Shown here: in pieces, positions 1 through 8,065 of the stretch
How the letters are laid out: every line of letters begins with the position of its first letter
Numbering within the stretch: position 1 is the first letter of the stretch
NCBI GenBank assembly: GCA_045546175.1
Contig: JAZQCI010000093.1
Location: forward strand, 1-36,913
DNA: 36,913 bases
Origin: CAG-791 sp045546175
GTDB lineage: Bacteria; Bacillota; Clostridia; Lachnospirales; Lachnospiraceae
Direction: 5' to 3'
Notes under the pieces: generated by a model
The model's database searches: none
What the model was told of the DNA's origin: nothing
The model's input: only the letters and a program-made list of their open reading frames with translations
Translations under genes and position numbers: made by a program

Positions 1-53
1 GACATGGCTACGATCCGACTTAGCGCCAATTTACACACAGGAGGTTTTTTAGG

Positions 54-305
54 ATGGCCTACAGGAAGCTCTCCACAGCCACCAGAACCGGGACGCACCT
101 TGACCAGCTGAAGACCTTGGCGTCGATCCTGGCCAAGGCGATCGACGATCCTGCAGAAAATGACAACGTCGCATCCTTGGCGAGGCAGTACAGGGACACG
201 ATAAAAGAGATAGAAACGATAGAGGGGACGGATTCGAATGATGATGACATCGCCGGAATACTCTCTTCACGGGCAGCTGATGGGAAGGCAGGAGCCATCC
301 GTTAG
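54..305 (+). CDS. Putative terminase small subunit
   Basis: An 83-residue, mostly helical, charged protein directly before the terminase large subunit, where the DNA-recognition (small) subunit normally sits. An AGGAGG ribosome site at 40-45 is well spaced for the ATG at 54. The pattern of a short helix, then a run like LARQYRDTIKEIETIE, resembles small terminase-like proteins of Gram-positive and actinobacterial cos phages. Those recognise the cos region and hand DNA to the large subunit for cutting and packaging. Its last 68 bases overlap the large-subunit gene in another frame, which suggests translational coupling. No helix-turn-helix could be assigned by eye, so the call rests mainly on size, composition and position. 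Confidence 0.7.
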   Translation: MAYRKLSTATRTGTHLDQLKTLASILAKAIDDPAENDNVASLARQYRDTIKEIETIEGTDSNDDDIAGILSSRAADGKAGAIR

Positions 306-1674
306 GGTCGCGCCTCCATACAGCCAAACAGACGGGACGGACGCGGGCAGATTGTTGGAGCTGGGCGGTACAATCCTGGATCCGTGGCAGGGGCTGGTCC
401 TTGACGATTGGATGGCCATGTCGCCGGGGAGTAAGTGGATATGCAAAACCTGCGGCGGATCCGTCCCCAGACAGAACGGCAAGACAGGTCTGATCGAGGG
501 ACGAAGCGAATCGGGAATGATCATGTACAATGAGCAGATCATATACACGGCCCACCTGCAGAAGACAGCGACAGAGACGTTTGAAGAGATGGCCGTATTC
601 TTCGACAGCCCGAAGCTGAGAAAATACGTGAAGGACATTAAGACAGCTCTCGGAAGGGAACAAATCATCCTGAAACGAGGCGCCAGGATCAAATTTCTGG
701 CAAGGACAAGGAATGGAGGTCGCGGACAACATGGCGATCTCCTTATCTTTGACGAAGCTCAGGAACTGGATGATAACCAGCAGGCATCTTTCCTGCCGGC
801 AATCTCCGCTTCCCTGAATCCACAGACGATATATGTCGGGACGCCTCCTGAGCCGGAGTCACCGGGCACGGTGTTCCGATCTCTTCGGGAGAGGATCACT
901 TCCGGCCAGACAAGAACTGCCTCCTGGTTTGAGTTCTCGGTCCCTGAGATCGGGGACGTTAAGGACCGTTCACGGTGGGCATCGACCAATCCCGCACTCG
1001 GGCGAAGAATCCTTGAGTCTACGATCGAGGGGGAATGTGAACAGATGGAGCCCGATATTTTCGCCCGGGAACGTCTGGGATGGTGGCCACCGGTCGAGAA
1101 AGAGGGAGACCTCGCAATCAGCAAAAAGGACTGGGACGCATGCGCATCAACAGATCCGAAGCCGGAAGGGAAAATAGCCTATGGGGTGAAGTTCTCACCG
1201 GATGGAGCTGAGGTATGTTTGTGTGGCGCGGTGATACCTGAGAAAGGAAGGGCACGAATCACACTGCTCACCAGACGGCCGACGGGAGAAGGCCTGCAGT
1301 GGCTTGCCGACTGGCTAACACAAAGGTATACAGTCGCTTCCTGCGTGGTGATCGACGGCAGGAACGGTGTGGATGTCCTGGTAGATAAAATTTCCGGTAC
1401 ATGGAAATATAAAGGCAGCGTCATAAAACCGTCCGCAAGGGACGTGATCGCTTCCGTCGGAATGCTTACCGATGCTCTCGCGGAAAGCAGCATTACATGG
1501 TACAAGCCGCAGGAAGCCCTGCGGGACAGTGCCATAACGTCAACAAAGCGCCCGATCGCCGGAGGGTGGGGCTTTGGAGGAGACAATTCAGCCCCGATCG
1601 AGGCATGCGCCCTGGCCTACTGGGGTGCAAAGACATGCAAACGAAATCCCGGTAGGAGGATGAAAATAGGATGA
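238..1674 (+). CDS. Terminase large subunit
   Basis: A 478-residue packaging ATPase/nuclease that pumps phage DNA into the prohead and cuts it at cos. The N-terminal ATPase shows a Walker A-like loop RQNGKT (residues 78-83) and a Walker B LLIFDE (168-173), followed by a C-terminal nuclease half with conserved acidic positions such as VVIDGRNG. Length is normal for the family. Three ATG codons in a row begin at 238; a GAGGGG stretch ten bases upstream supports this start, and the next in-frame ATG at 280 has no ribosome site. The gene overlaps the putative small subunit upstream and the portal gene downstream (ATGA). An HNH nuclease at the other end of the window becomes its upstream neighbour when the genome is circular, as in HK97-like cos phages. 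Confidence 0.95.
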   Translation: MMMTSPEYSLHGQLMGRQEPSVRVAPPYSQTDGTDAGRLLELGGTILDPWQGLVLDDWMAMSPGSKWICKTCGGSVPRQNGKTGLIEGRSESGMIMYNEQIIYTAHLQKTATETFEEMAVFFDSPKLRKYVKDIKTALGREQIILKRGARIKFLARTRNGGRGQHGDLLIFDEAQELDDNQQASFLPAISASLNPQTIYVGTPPEPESPGTVFRSLRERITSGQTRTASWFEFSVPEIGDVKDRSRWASTNPALGRRILESTIEGECEQMEPDIFARERLGWWPPVEKEGDLAISKKDWDACASTDPKPEGKIAYGVKFSPDGAEVCLCGAVIPEKGRARITLLTRRPTGEGLQWLADWLTQRYTVASCVVIDGRNGVDVLVDKISGTWKYKGSVIKPSARDVIASVGMLTDALAESSITWYKPQEALRDSAITSTKRPIAGGWGFGGDNSAPIEACALAYWGAKTCKRNPGRRMKIG

Positions 1675-3140
1675 TTACGTTACAGACGGCAGAAGTTTAC
1701 GGACTGCCGGCATATGAAAAAACACTTTTCCAGAAATGTCTGGATGAATACAATCAGCATATTGGCAAAAACAAGGCTAAAGAAGCCTACTATGAGGGAA
1801 AGATCCGACTGGCGGAGGTGAATCTCGGGCTTGCTCTTCCCAAGGGAATGAGCAAACTGGAGATCGGCTGCGCCTGGGGTGCAAAGGCCGTCGATGTTCT
1901 GGCCGCGCGGTCCATGTTCGACGGTTTTGTAGGCGTTGACGGGATCGAGAATGAGGAGCTTGCCCGTATCGTCCAGGACAACCGATTGATCGCTGAATAT
2001 GCCAAAGCCGTCCGCGATGAGCTCAAATATGGTTGCACGTTCGCGGCATTATCAAGGGATGAAACCACAAAGTGTCGGATTCGGTTTTATAGCCCGAAAT
2101 CGGCGGCAGCAAAGTGGGACGGGGAGAAAGGCCGAATCCTGTGCGGGTTTGTCATAGTTGCCTATGACGATTCGGACCCCTTCCATGAACCGAGTATCAT
2201 TAATTTCTACACGGATGAGGCAATATGGGTTATCCGTCGCGAAAAGACGATCTGGCGGGCAAAATGCTACAGACACAGGATGGAGCGCCCGCTCATGGAA
2301 CCTTTGATATGGAACGCGACCAGCAACAAACCTTTTGGCAGGTCACGGATAAAAGAGCCGGTGAGAAGGCTCATACAGGGCTATGTGAGGACGATCGCGC
2401 TTGCGACGATAGGCTTGGAGTTCTCCACATCACCACAGAAGTACCTTCTCGGGGTTACGGACGATCAGTATGATGCCATCATTAATGATAAATTCAAGCA
2501 GTATGTCGGAAATATCCTTGCCGCGACTACTAATCCGGACACGGGGGAAAAACCGACGTTCGGCCAGCTTGCGCAGGGCAACATTTCGGCACATGTGGAG
2601 ATGATCAGAGTGCTGGCCACACAGTTTTCCGCTGCTACAGGGCTGTCGGTAACCGATACGGGAGTAGTGAATGATGCGAATCCTTCCAGCAGCGACGCGA
2701 TCGAGGCACAAATGAAGACGCTGATCGGGCTTGCGCAGGACCTGAATGCCGGAAACGGTGAAGCATTGAGGGTGATCGCCCAAATGTCACTGGCGATCGC
2801 GAACGGAACAACTCTCCTGGGGCTGACAGAGGAACAACGCAGTATAGTTCCGCATTTTCGGAACCCTGCAATGCCTTCGGTTGCCGCGACTACTGATGCG
2901 GCTTTAAAACTGGCCTCTGCCAGGGCCGGTTTTGCGGGAACGGACGTGTTTCTCGAGATGGTCGGTTTTTCTCCTGCAGATATCCGCAGGATCAAAGCCC
3001 AGGAGACACGCAGCAGGGGCCTGCAGGTGCTTGAGGAGTTAAGAAATGACAATAGAACGGGAAATATGGCAGGAATACGTCCGGCTGATGAGGGCGGCAA
3101 TGGACAAAGCGGAAGAGGGAATGAGGGAACAGCTTCCTGA
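1671..3140 (+). CDS. Portal protein (SPP1 gp6-like)
   Basis: A 489-residue portal protein. Twelve copies would form the ring at one capsid vertex through which DNA enters and to which the tail joins. Order and length fit, and the N-terminal region (YNQHIGKNKAKEAYYEGKIR, followed by a stretch rich in LGLALP and EIGCAWGAKAVD) is typical of SPP1-like portals of Gram-positive phages. It starts at an ATGA overlap with the large terminase stop codon. Its 3' end overlaps the next gene by 95 bases, so head genes are tightly coupled. The C-terminal tail is rich in Gly, Asn and Glu and probably flexible. Confidence 0.92.
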   Translation: MITLQTAEVYGLPAYEKTLFQKCLDEYNQHIGKNKAKEAYYEGKIRLAEVNLGLALPKGMSKLEIGCAWGAKAVDVLAARSMFDGFVGVDGIENEELARIVQDNRLIAEYAKAVRDELKYGCTFAALSRDETTKCRIRFYSPKSAAAKWDGEKGRILCGFVIVAYDDSDPFHEPSIINFYTDEAIWVIRREKTIWRAKCYRHRMERPLMEPLIWNATSNKPFGRSRIKEPVRRLIQGYVRTIALATIGLEFSTSPQKYLLGVTDDQYDAIINDKFKQYVGNILAATTNPDTGEKPTFGQLAQGNISAHVEMIRVLATQFSAATGLSVTDTGVVNDANPSSSDAIEAQMKTLIGLAQDLNAGNGEALRVIAQMSLAIANGTTLLGLTEEQRSIVPHFRNPAMPSVAATTDAALKLASARAGFAGTDVFLEMVGFSPADIRRIKAQETRSRGLQVLEELRNDNRTGNMAGIRPADEGGNGQSGRGNEGTAS

Positions 3141-3783
3141 CGGGGGCCTCGATTCACTTCCACAGGAAATGCGTGCCGAACTGGTGCGGATCGGGTACGC
3201 TTTGGCCACAAAGTACGGAGAAGGAGCCGCAGCTGCTTCCTGTGAGATATATGATACGGTGGCAAGGTTAACGGGAGCCATGGTTCCCGATGCCGAACCT
3301 GCAGACACGGCAACATTCGAAGAAGCTGCCAAAGCCGTGAACGGTACCCTGAAGACAGGAAATGCGGAAACAGTGTCCGGATCCGTCGGAAGGCTCGTTA
3401 AAATGGCAGGGGTCGACACCGTTATGAAAAATGCGCTTCGAGACGGGGCCATGTGGGCATGGATCCCGCAGGGTAGCGAGACCTGCGCCTTCTGTATCAT
3501 GCTGGCTTCCAGAGGATGGCAGCATGCATCAAAAGATGCTTTGAGAAACGGCCATGCGGCACATATACACGCCCATTGTGATTGTCTATATGCGGTTCGG
3601 TTCGATGAATCAACGAATTATGGGGGCTATGATCCGCAGAAGTACCTGGACATGTACTATGGCGATTCCATTGATGAGGATATCAAAGAGGCCATACATG
3701 ACAAATATGGCCTGAACAGTACAGGAGCACACCTGAATATGATGAGACGTCAGATAGAACGCGACAGGAAGGATAGATCATGA
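3046..3783 (+). CDS. MuF-like minor head protein
   Basis: A 245-residue protein right after the portal, the usual place of the SPP1 gp7/MuF minor capsid protein that enters the prohead with the portal. The diagnostic C-terminal half has CAFCIMLASRGW (about residues 147-158) followed by a His/Cys cluster HIHAHCDC (about 174-181), the zinc-ligand-like pattern of this family. The ATG at 3046 lies inside the end of the portal gene and is preceded by GAGGAG. It is followed by a 163-base spacer with two hairpins, one a likely terminator. No extra toxin or enzyme domain is fused to it. Confidence 0.85.
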   Translation: MTIEREIWQEYVRLMRAAMDKAEEGMREQLPDGGLDSLPQEMRAELVRIGYALATKYGEGAAAASCEIYDTVARLTGAMVPDAEPADTATFEEAAKAVNGTLKTGNAETVSGSVGRLVKMAGVDTVMKNALRDGAMWAWIPQGSETCAFCIMLASRGWQHASKDALRNGHAAHIHAHCDCLYAVRFDESTNYGGYDPQKYLDMYYGDSIDEDIKEAIHDKYGLNSTGAHLNMMRRQIERDRKDRS

Positions 3784-3805
3784 AGCATAAAGCAATGAAT
3801 CACAC

Positions 3806-3825
3806 CTGCCGGGGGCATCCGGCAG
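3806..3825 (+). other. RNA hairpin in head-gene spacer
   Basis: CTGCCGG (3806-3812) and CCGGCAG (3819-3825) form a perfect 7-bp stem with a six-base loop just after the MuF-like gene. No T-run follows. It precedes the stronger terminator-like hairpin at 3854. It may protect the 3' end of the upstream mRNA or help shape the spacer. Confidence 0.55.
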
Positions 3826-3853
3826 CATTCACATGAACCGATGATGATAACAG

Positions 3854-3876
3854 GCGCATCAAAGATGCGCTTTTTA
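3854..3876 (+). terminator. Rho-independent terminator before the scaffold and capsid genes
   Basis: GCGCATC (3854-3860) pairs perfectly with GATGCGC (3864-3870) across an AAA loop and is followed at once by TTTTT. It stands inside the late structural operon, between the portal/MuF genes and the scaffold/capsid genes. It may be a partial terminator setting the ratio of packaging to capsid mRNA. I could not find a convincing new promoter between it and the next gene at 3947. Confidence 0.75.
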
Positions 3877-3946
3877 TATTGCTTGGAACAGCGTAATAAT
3901 ATCAAAACCATGAGAGGCAACCTCGTAAAAAGCGTAGGAGGATCAT

Positions 3947-4408
3947 ATGAAACGAGAAGACATTACAGCTCTCTTCCCCGAGGCTACCAAGGAGCAGATC
4001 GACAGCCTTATGGCCATTAATGGTGCGGATATCCAGCATGCCAAAAGCGGTGCGGACGATCTCAGGAACCAGCTGGCCACAGCGAACACGGAACTTGAAA
4101 CCCTTCGCGCAAGCGCTGCGGAGCTGGAGCGACTGAAAGGCGTTGAGACGGAACTGAATGACCTGAAGGCAGCGAACACGCTGCGGGAGATGCGCGAAAA
4201 GGTATCCAGGGAAACAGGAGTCCCCGCGCACCTTCTGACAGGTGACACGGAAGAAGACTGTACAGCATGGGCGAATTCGCTCAAAGAATATGCAAAACCG
4301 TCCGCTTATCCCAATGTGCCCAATGGAGGCGAACCGGGAGGAAGCGGGGGCGGGGGCGCTCCGACAACTGCAGATCAGTTTGCGGAGTGGTCTGAACAGC
4401 TTTTTTAA
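3947..4408 (+). CDS. Capsid scaffolding protein
   Basis: A 153-residue acidic, coiled-coil protein directly before the major capsid gene. Residues about 28-85 are a long amphipathic helix with heptads of Leu and Glu (ELETLRASAAELERLKGVET and beyond). A glycine-rich linker (about 127-136) and a short C-terminal helix (ADQFAEWSEQLF) follow, of the kind that usually binds the capsid protein. This fits the phage scaffold family that guides prohead assembly and is then lost. An AGGAGG site precedes the ATG. No protease motif is seen, and no separate prohead protease gene was found. Confidence 0.85.
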   Translation: MKREDITALFPEATKEQIDSLMAINGADIQHAKSGADDLRNQLATANTELETLRASAAELERLKGVETELNDLKAANTLREMREKVSRETGVPAHLLTGDTEEDCTAWANSLKEYAKPSAYPNVPNGGEPGGSGGGGAPTTADQFAEWSEQLF

Positions 4409-4426
4409 GATAAGGAGGGCATAAAT

Positions 4427-5365
4427 ATGCCGGCTACAGGACAGGCTACAAACAGAACAAATATTGAACTTCCGATGGACGTATCCAGGGAGATCCTTCA
4501 GAAGACACAGGAGGCGTCCGCGATCCAGCGCCTTGCGAGGCGCGTGAACCTGCCGGGAAACGGGCTGGTCATTCCGATGATCACCGGAGATCCGACAGCT
4601 GACTGGGTGACCGAGACAGGCATGAAGCCTGTAAGCAACCCGAGCTTTGACCGTAAACTTATGCAGGCGCATAAGCTTGCCGTAATCGTTCCGTTCTCCG
4701 ATGAGTTCCGGAGAGACAGAAAAGCACTGTATGATCAGTGCATCCGCAGACTTCCCTTAGCACTGGCGGCGAAGTTTGACCAGACAGTGCTTTTCGGACC
4801 GGCTTCCACGCTTGCAAATTTTGACAATTTTTCCGCTGTCACGCAGCAGGCGCTTGATACAGCCAACAAGACTGCTTACGACGGCCTTGTAGCTGCCGAC
4901 GTTGATATTTCCGAGCAGGGAGGTATTGTTGACGGTTATGTTTTCTCCCCGCAGGGCAGAGGGATCCTGCTGAGCGCGGTGGATGCGAACAAGAGGCCGC
5001 TGTTCATCAACAGCGTTGCTGATGATGCAATTCCGCGTGTGCTTGGCGCTCCGACGTATTTCGTGCGGGCTGCATATAAGGCGGGAAATGCCGCATCCGG
5101 TACGGCCGGCCAGGAAGGCTATACCGCAGCTGTTCCGGACATCGTCGGTTTCGCCGGCGATTGGTCACATGCAATGTGGGGCACTGTCGAGGGCGTGAAA
5201 ATCGATATCTCCACCGAGGCAACACTCACATACACCGATGAAAACAGCCAGACTGTGACTATCAACCTCTTCCAGCAGAACATGTTCGCTGTCCGTGCTG
5301 AGATCGAGGTAGGCTTCGCGGCAGAGACAGAGTACTTCAACGCTCTGACCCGTGCACACTCATGA
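4427..5365 (+). CDS. Major capsid protein, HK97 fold
   Basis: A 312-residue HK97-type major head protein. The N-terminal arm and a core with TADWVTETGMKPVSNPSF, KLAVIVPFSDEF and FDQTVLFG are typical of HK97-like capsid proteins of siphophages. It follows the scaffold gene and has an excellent AAGGAGG ribosome site, fitting high expression. The length, without a long N-terminal delta domain, agrees with a separate scaffold gene. The stop overlaps the ATG of the next small gene. Confidence 0.95.
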   Translation: MPATGQATNRTNIELPMDVSREILQKTQEASAIQRLARRVNLPGNGLVIPMITGDPTADWVTETGMKPVSNPSFDRKLMQAHKLAVIVPFSDEFRRDRKALYDQCIRRLPLALAAKFDQTVLFGPASTLANFDNFSAVTQQALDTANKTAYDGLVAADVDISEQGGIVDGYVFSPQGRGILLSAVDANKRPLFINSVADDAIPRVLGAPTYFVRAAYKAGNAASGTAGQEGYTAAVPDIVGFAGDWSHAMWGTVEGVKIDISTEATLTYTDENSQTVTINLFQQNMFAVRAEIEVGFAAETEYFNALTRAHS

Positions 5366-5535
5366 TCAAGCTGATCAATAAACTCACCGGATCGGAGATG
5401 TGGGTAGCGGACTCACGGCTTGATAAGTACCTGAAGCAGGGGCATGTACTTGCCTCTGCCACAGGTGCTGAGCCGGAAAAACCCGCATCTGAGGAACAGC
5501 CACAGGCAAAGAAAAGGACAACGAGGAAAAAATAA
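5362..5535 (+). CDS. Small protein after major capsid (DUF7302-like?)
   Basis: A 57-residue gene that starts in an ATGA overlap with the capsid stop and ends in a TAATG overlap with the next gene. The N-terminus (MIKLINKLTGSEMWVADSRL) looks like a short beta-type domain, and the tail is basic (KKRTTRKK). Small proteins of this shape and position are common in Gram-positive and actinobacterial siphophages. Their role is not established; capsid decoration or head completion is possible. The tight coupling on both sides argues that it is real. Confidence 0.75.
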   Translation: MIKLINKLTGSEMWVADSRLDKYLKQGHVLASATGAEPEKPASEEQPQAKKRTTRKK

Positions 5536-5906
5536 TGGCATACGGACAGGTTAAGGACGTTCAGAAACGCATGACCAGGGAATTGTCATCTGAGGAAAGA
5601 GCAGTCTGTAAGGTGCTCCTGAAAGATGCCGCCGCGATCATCGATGCGGCAGCTCCGAACGCTGATGACGAAGCAAAAAAGACCGTGGCATGTCGGATGG
5701 TCATCCGGACGCTCGGTGACGGACAAGCAACGGGCGTGCCTGTCGGATCCACGCAGGGATCCATGGGCGGGCTCGGGTATACACAGTCCTGGACTGTCGG
5801 CTCAGGCGGCTCGGTTGGAGAACTGTATCTGTCAAGGCAGGATAAACGCCTGCTGGGCGTCGGCAACAGGATAGGCTCATACAGCCCTGTGGAGGAAATG
5901 GTATGA
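5535..5906 (+). CDS. Head-tail connector (adaptor, Gp15/Gp19-like)
   Basis: A 123-residue protein at the first head-tail joining position. The helical N-terminal two thirds (DVQKRMTRELSSEERAVCKV, then AAAIIDAAAPNADDEAKKTV) followed by a Gly-rich strand and SRQDKRLLGV resemble connector adaptors of Gram-positive siphophages. These sit under the portal. The ATG overlaps the preceding stop, and the stop overlaps the next gene. No enzyme motif is present. Confidence 0.75.
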   Translation: MAYGQVKDVQKRMTRELSSEERAVCKVLLKDAAAIIDAAAPNADDEAKKTVACRMVIRTLGDGQATGVPVGSTQGSMGGLGYTQSWTVGSGGSVGELYLSRQDKRLLGVGNRIGSYSPVEEMV

Positions 5907-6250
5907 TCAGGGGTATAAAGGTAACTCTTTATGAAAAAACGCAGACAGGGACGGATTCCTTCGGGGCTCCGATCTACGAAGAGAAGCCCGTGGAGGTTGA
6001 AAACGTGCTTGTCGCGGAGCCGTTAACGGAGGACCTTGCCCAGGCCACGGCGCTGTACCAGAAGACCATACGGTATATGCTCGGGATCCCGAAGGGGGAC
6101 ACCCACGACTGGCAGGAAAAGCATGTTTCATGGGTGGACGCCTATGGGATCAGGCATGACTGCAGGACGTTCGGATTTCCCATTACCGGCGTCGAGGCGA
6201 ATATCCCCGGGCCCTGGCATATGAAGGTGAGGTGTGAAGATTATGGCTAA
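5903..6250 (+). CDS. Head-tail joining protein (stopper-like)
   Basis: A 115-residue, largely beta-strand protein (MIRGIKVTLYEKTQTGTDSF, later LGIPKGDTHDWQEKHV and VEANIPGPWHMKV). It occupies the second connector position, where the stopper/neck protein normally lies. The ATGA-type overlap with the gene before it supports the start. The call is from order and fold impression rather than a strong motif. Confidence 0.65.
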   Translation: MIRGIKVTLYEKTQTGTDSFGAPIYEEKPVEVENVLVAEPLTEDLAQATALYQKTIRYMLGIPKGDTHDWQEKHVSWVDAYGIRHDCRTFGFPITGVEANIPGPWHMKVRCEDYG

Positions 6251-6527
6251 TGTCACGATCGAGCTGAACCTTCGGGGGCTGAATGAATTAATGAAGTCTC
6301 CGGAAATCAAGGAAGCGCTTGAAAACGCTGCTGATGCGGTAGTGCATGAAGCTACCGCATCAAGCGGGCGTGATTACAAGAGAAAATCGACGAAGGAGCT
6401 GAACTGGATAGCGGTATCAGGCGTGAAGCCGGCCGACAAACATGCGTATTATAGCAACAGGAAGCATAACACCCTGCTGAAAGCAGTCGGGGCGGTAGGG
6501 CTTCCGATGAAAAAGGGGGGCACATGA
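6243..6527 (+). CDS. HK97 gp10-like tail completion protein
   Basis: A 94-residue protein beginning MANVTIELNLRGLNELMKSP, the typical opening of HK97 gp10-like proteins that join neck and tail tube. The ATG at 6243 is preferred over a GTG at 6234 in the same frame because GAGGTG sits eight bases upstream of the ATG. It overlaps the previous gene by 8 bases and the next by 4. It is shorter than many gp10 homologues. Confidence 0.7.
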   Translation: MANVTIELNLRGLNELMKSPEIKEALENAADAVVHEATASSGRDYKRKSTKELNWIAVSGVKPADKHAYYSNRKHNTLLKAVGAVGLPMKKGGT

Positions 6528-6880
6528 TAGAGATTACTTTAAAAAACTATCTGGAGGAGTGCCTCCCTTATCCGGTAGTGCTGGAAAAGCCGGAAGATCC
6601 TCCGGCGGAATATGTGCTGCTTGAAAAGACCGGCGACAGCCGGGAGAACCATATATGGACTGCAACCATGGCGATACAGACATATGCCGATAGCTTGTTC
6701 CGGGCTGCGGTCATGGCAGAAGAAGCTGCCGGAGCCGTCGAAGATGCCATTGTATTGAACTCCGTAACTCATGTGGAGATCAACAGCATATACAATGACT
6801 CCGACAGACTCACAAAAGAGTATCGTTACCAGATTGTTGCCGTTATCGTTTATTACAAAGGAGAAATAGGAGATGGCTAA
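6524..6880 (+). CDS. Tail terminator-like protein
   Basis: A 118-residue protein just before the tail tube gene, the usual place of the tail terminator that caps the tube and joins it to the head. Mixed alpha/beta features include LPYPVVLEKPEDPPAEYVLL and a C-terminal strand RYQIVAVIVYY. This agrees with that family, but there is no diagnostic motif. Start and stop overlap both neighbours. Confidence 0.65.
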   Translation: MIEITLKNYLEECLPYPVVLEKPEDPPAEYVLLEKTGDSRENHIWTATMAIQTYADSLFRAAVMAEEAAGAVEDAIVLNSVTHVEINSIYNDSDRLTKEYRYQIVAVIVYYKGEIGDG

Positions 6881-7427
6881 TACAAAGAATAATGTATCTG
6901 TCGGAAAGCCCAAAATCACGGGTGCGGTCTGGCGTGCCCCCGCGAACACAACGGCTCCGACCGATGCGACTACGGCTCTTGGAAATACCTTTATATGCAT
7001 GGGATATGTTTCCGCTGACGGGTTTAAGAACACGAACAGCAAAGAGCATACCGAGATCAAAGCATGGGGCGGTGATGTCGTGGCCGTTCCGCTGACGAGC
7101 CACAGCGATAAATTCACCGGAACATTTATCGAGGCACTGAACGCGGAAGTGCTTAAAGCGGTACATGGCGATAGTAATGTCACCGTGGACAACACAAACG
7201 GCATTACCGTGAATGTGAACAGCACGGATGATTCCGATCATGTTTACGTGGTCGACATGGAAATGCAGAACGGCCTTAAAAAGCGCATTGTCATCCCGAT
7301 GGGAAGGATCACCGAGGTCGGTGAGGTCACCTACAAGGACGATGAAGTTATCGGATACCCCCTTACCATTTCCGCACTGCCGGATAACGAGGGAAATACT
7401 CATTATGAGTACATTTCTGCGGCATAA
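6873..7427 (+). CDS. Major tail tube protein
   Basis: A 184-residue tail tube subunit with beta-rich sequence (GNTFICMGYVSADGFKNTNS, TEIKAWGGDVVAVPLTSHSD), placed between the tail terminator and the tail chaperones. Phrases such as KAWGGD and KFTGTFIEALN are typical of Gram-positive siphophage tube proteins. AAAGGAG precedes the ATG. The length is within the family's usual range and no Ig-like extra domain is seen. Confidence 0.88.
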   Translation: MANTKNNVSVGKPKITGAVWRAPANTTAPTDATTALGNTFICMGYVSADGFKNTNSKEHTEIKAWGGDVVAVPLTSHSDKFTGTFIEALNAEVLKAVHGDSNVTVDNTNGITVNVNSTDDSDHVYVVDMEMQNGLKKRIVIPMGRITEVGEVTYKDDEVIGYPLTISALPDNEGNTHYEYISAA

Positions 7428-7442
7428 TAAGGAGGCGGGAAT

Positions 7443-7727
7443 ATGACGCTGACCACAGAAACAGGTTTCACCTGTGAACTGGACGTAGAAGCCCTGAATG
7501 ACTGGGAGCTGCATGAGATCCTGCTCGACGGGGGAGAACTGGTAGACAGCCGGTTCTCCCGCGCGGTCATGAACAAATGCATGAGCAGGGCCGATGCGGA
7601 AAAACTGAAGGACCATGTCAGGACCGAAACAGGCAGGGTCCCCGCGGATGCGCTTGTCAAAGAGGTCATGGATCTCCTTCAGCAGTCGAAAAAAGAAAAA
7701 AACTCCTCGTCCTCATCCACTACATAA
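7443..7727 (+). CDS. Tail assembly chaperone G
   Basis: The 94-residue zero-frame product of the tail chaperone pair. It binds the tape measure protein during tail assembly and is not part of the virion. It ends in KKEKN and a serine-rich tail. A slippery site lies eight codons before the stop, so a fraction of ribosomes make the longer G-T product. Position between tube and tape measure is invariant in siphophages. AAGGAGG precedes the ATG. Confidence 0.88.
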   Translation: MTLTTETGFTCELDVEALNDWELHEILLDGGELVDSRFSRAVMNKCMSRADAEKLKDHVRTETGRVPADALVKEVMDLLQQSKKEKNSSSSSTT

Positions 7728-8065
7728 AACTGGATGAGGATTTATTAATCTGCGATTTTGCGCAGACATATGGGATTTTCAACTATAAGAAGATTGATCC
7801 GTTTTTTGCGGGGACTCTGGCCTATGGCTTGTCTCCGGATTCGCGGATCAGGATGAAAGCAGCAGATTTGGAAATGACGTTCAGCCAGTCTTTAATGGTC
7901 AAAGCGGCCGACGAGCTGGCCATGATCCGCTGGCTGAATTCGACAGACGGCGCTAACGGCACAAACAGGCCGAAACTCATTTCACAGATACTGAACGAGA
8001 AAGAGGAAGAACAACGGGGATATGATTCCCCCGAGGAATTTATGAGGGCATATTATGGCGAGTGA
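7443..8065 (+). CDS. Tail assembly chaperone GT (-1 frameshift product)
   Basis: Reading 7443-7703 in frame, slipping back one base, then 7703-8065 gives a 207-residue fusion. The T half (LDEDLLICDFAQTYGIFNYK onward to RAYYGE) has no ribosome site of its own that would explain it. It is open in the -1 frame right up to the slippery site and ends 11 bases inside the tape measure gene. This is the classic arrangement of lambda-type G/GT chaperones, in which the T part contacts the tape measure or tube subunits. Confidence 0.9.
7697..7740 (+). promoter_or_regulatory. -1 programmed ribosomal frameshift signal
   Basis: The heptamer A AAA AAC at 7697-7703 is in the correct phase (zero-frame codons AAA AAC). 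A six-base spacer follows, then a perfect 10-bp stem: TCCTCATCCA (7710-7719) with TGGATGAGGA (7731-7740), closing an 11-base loop that contains the zero-frame stop codon. Heptamer, spacer and stem all match known -1 signals. The sequence between is slightly unusual in using AAC instead of AAG as the last slippery codon. Confidence 0.92.

Noticed and set aside
238..305. Frameshift fusion of small and large terminase
   Set aside because: The overlap is explained by ordinary coupling; the large subunit has its own ATG run and ribosome site, and no slippery site is seen.
2465..3316. 283-codon minus-strand frame opposite portal/MuF
   Set aside because: Overlaps two conserved head genes; no start signal.
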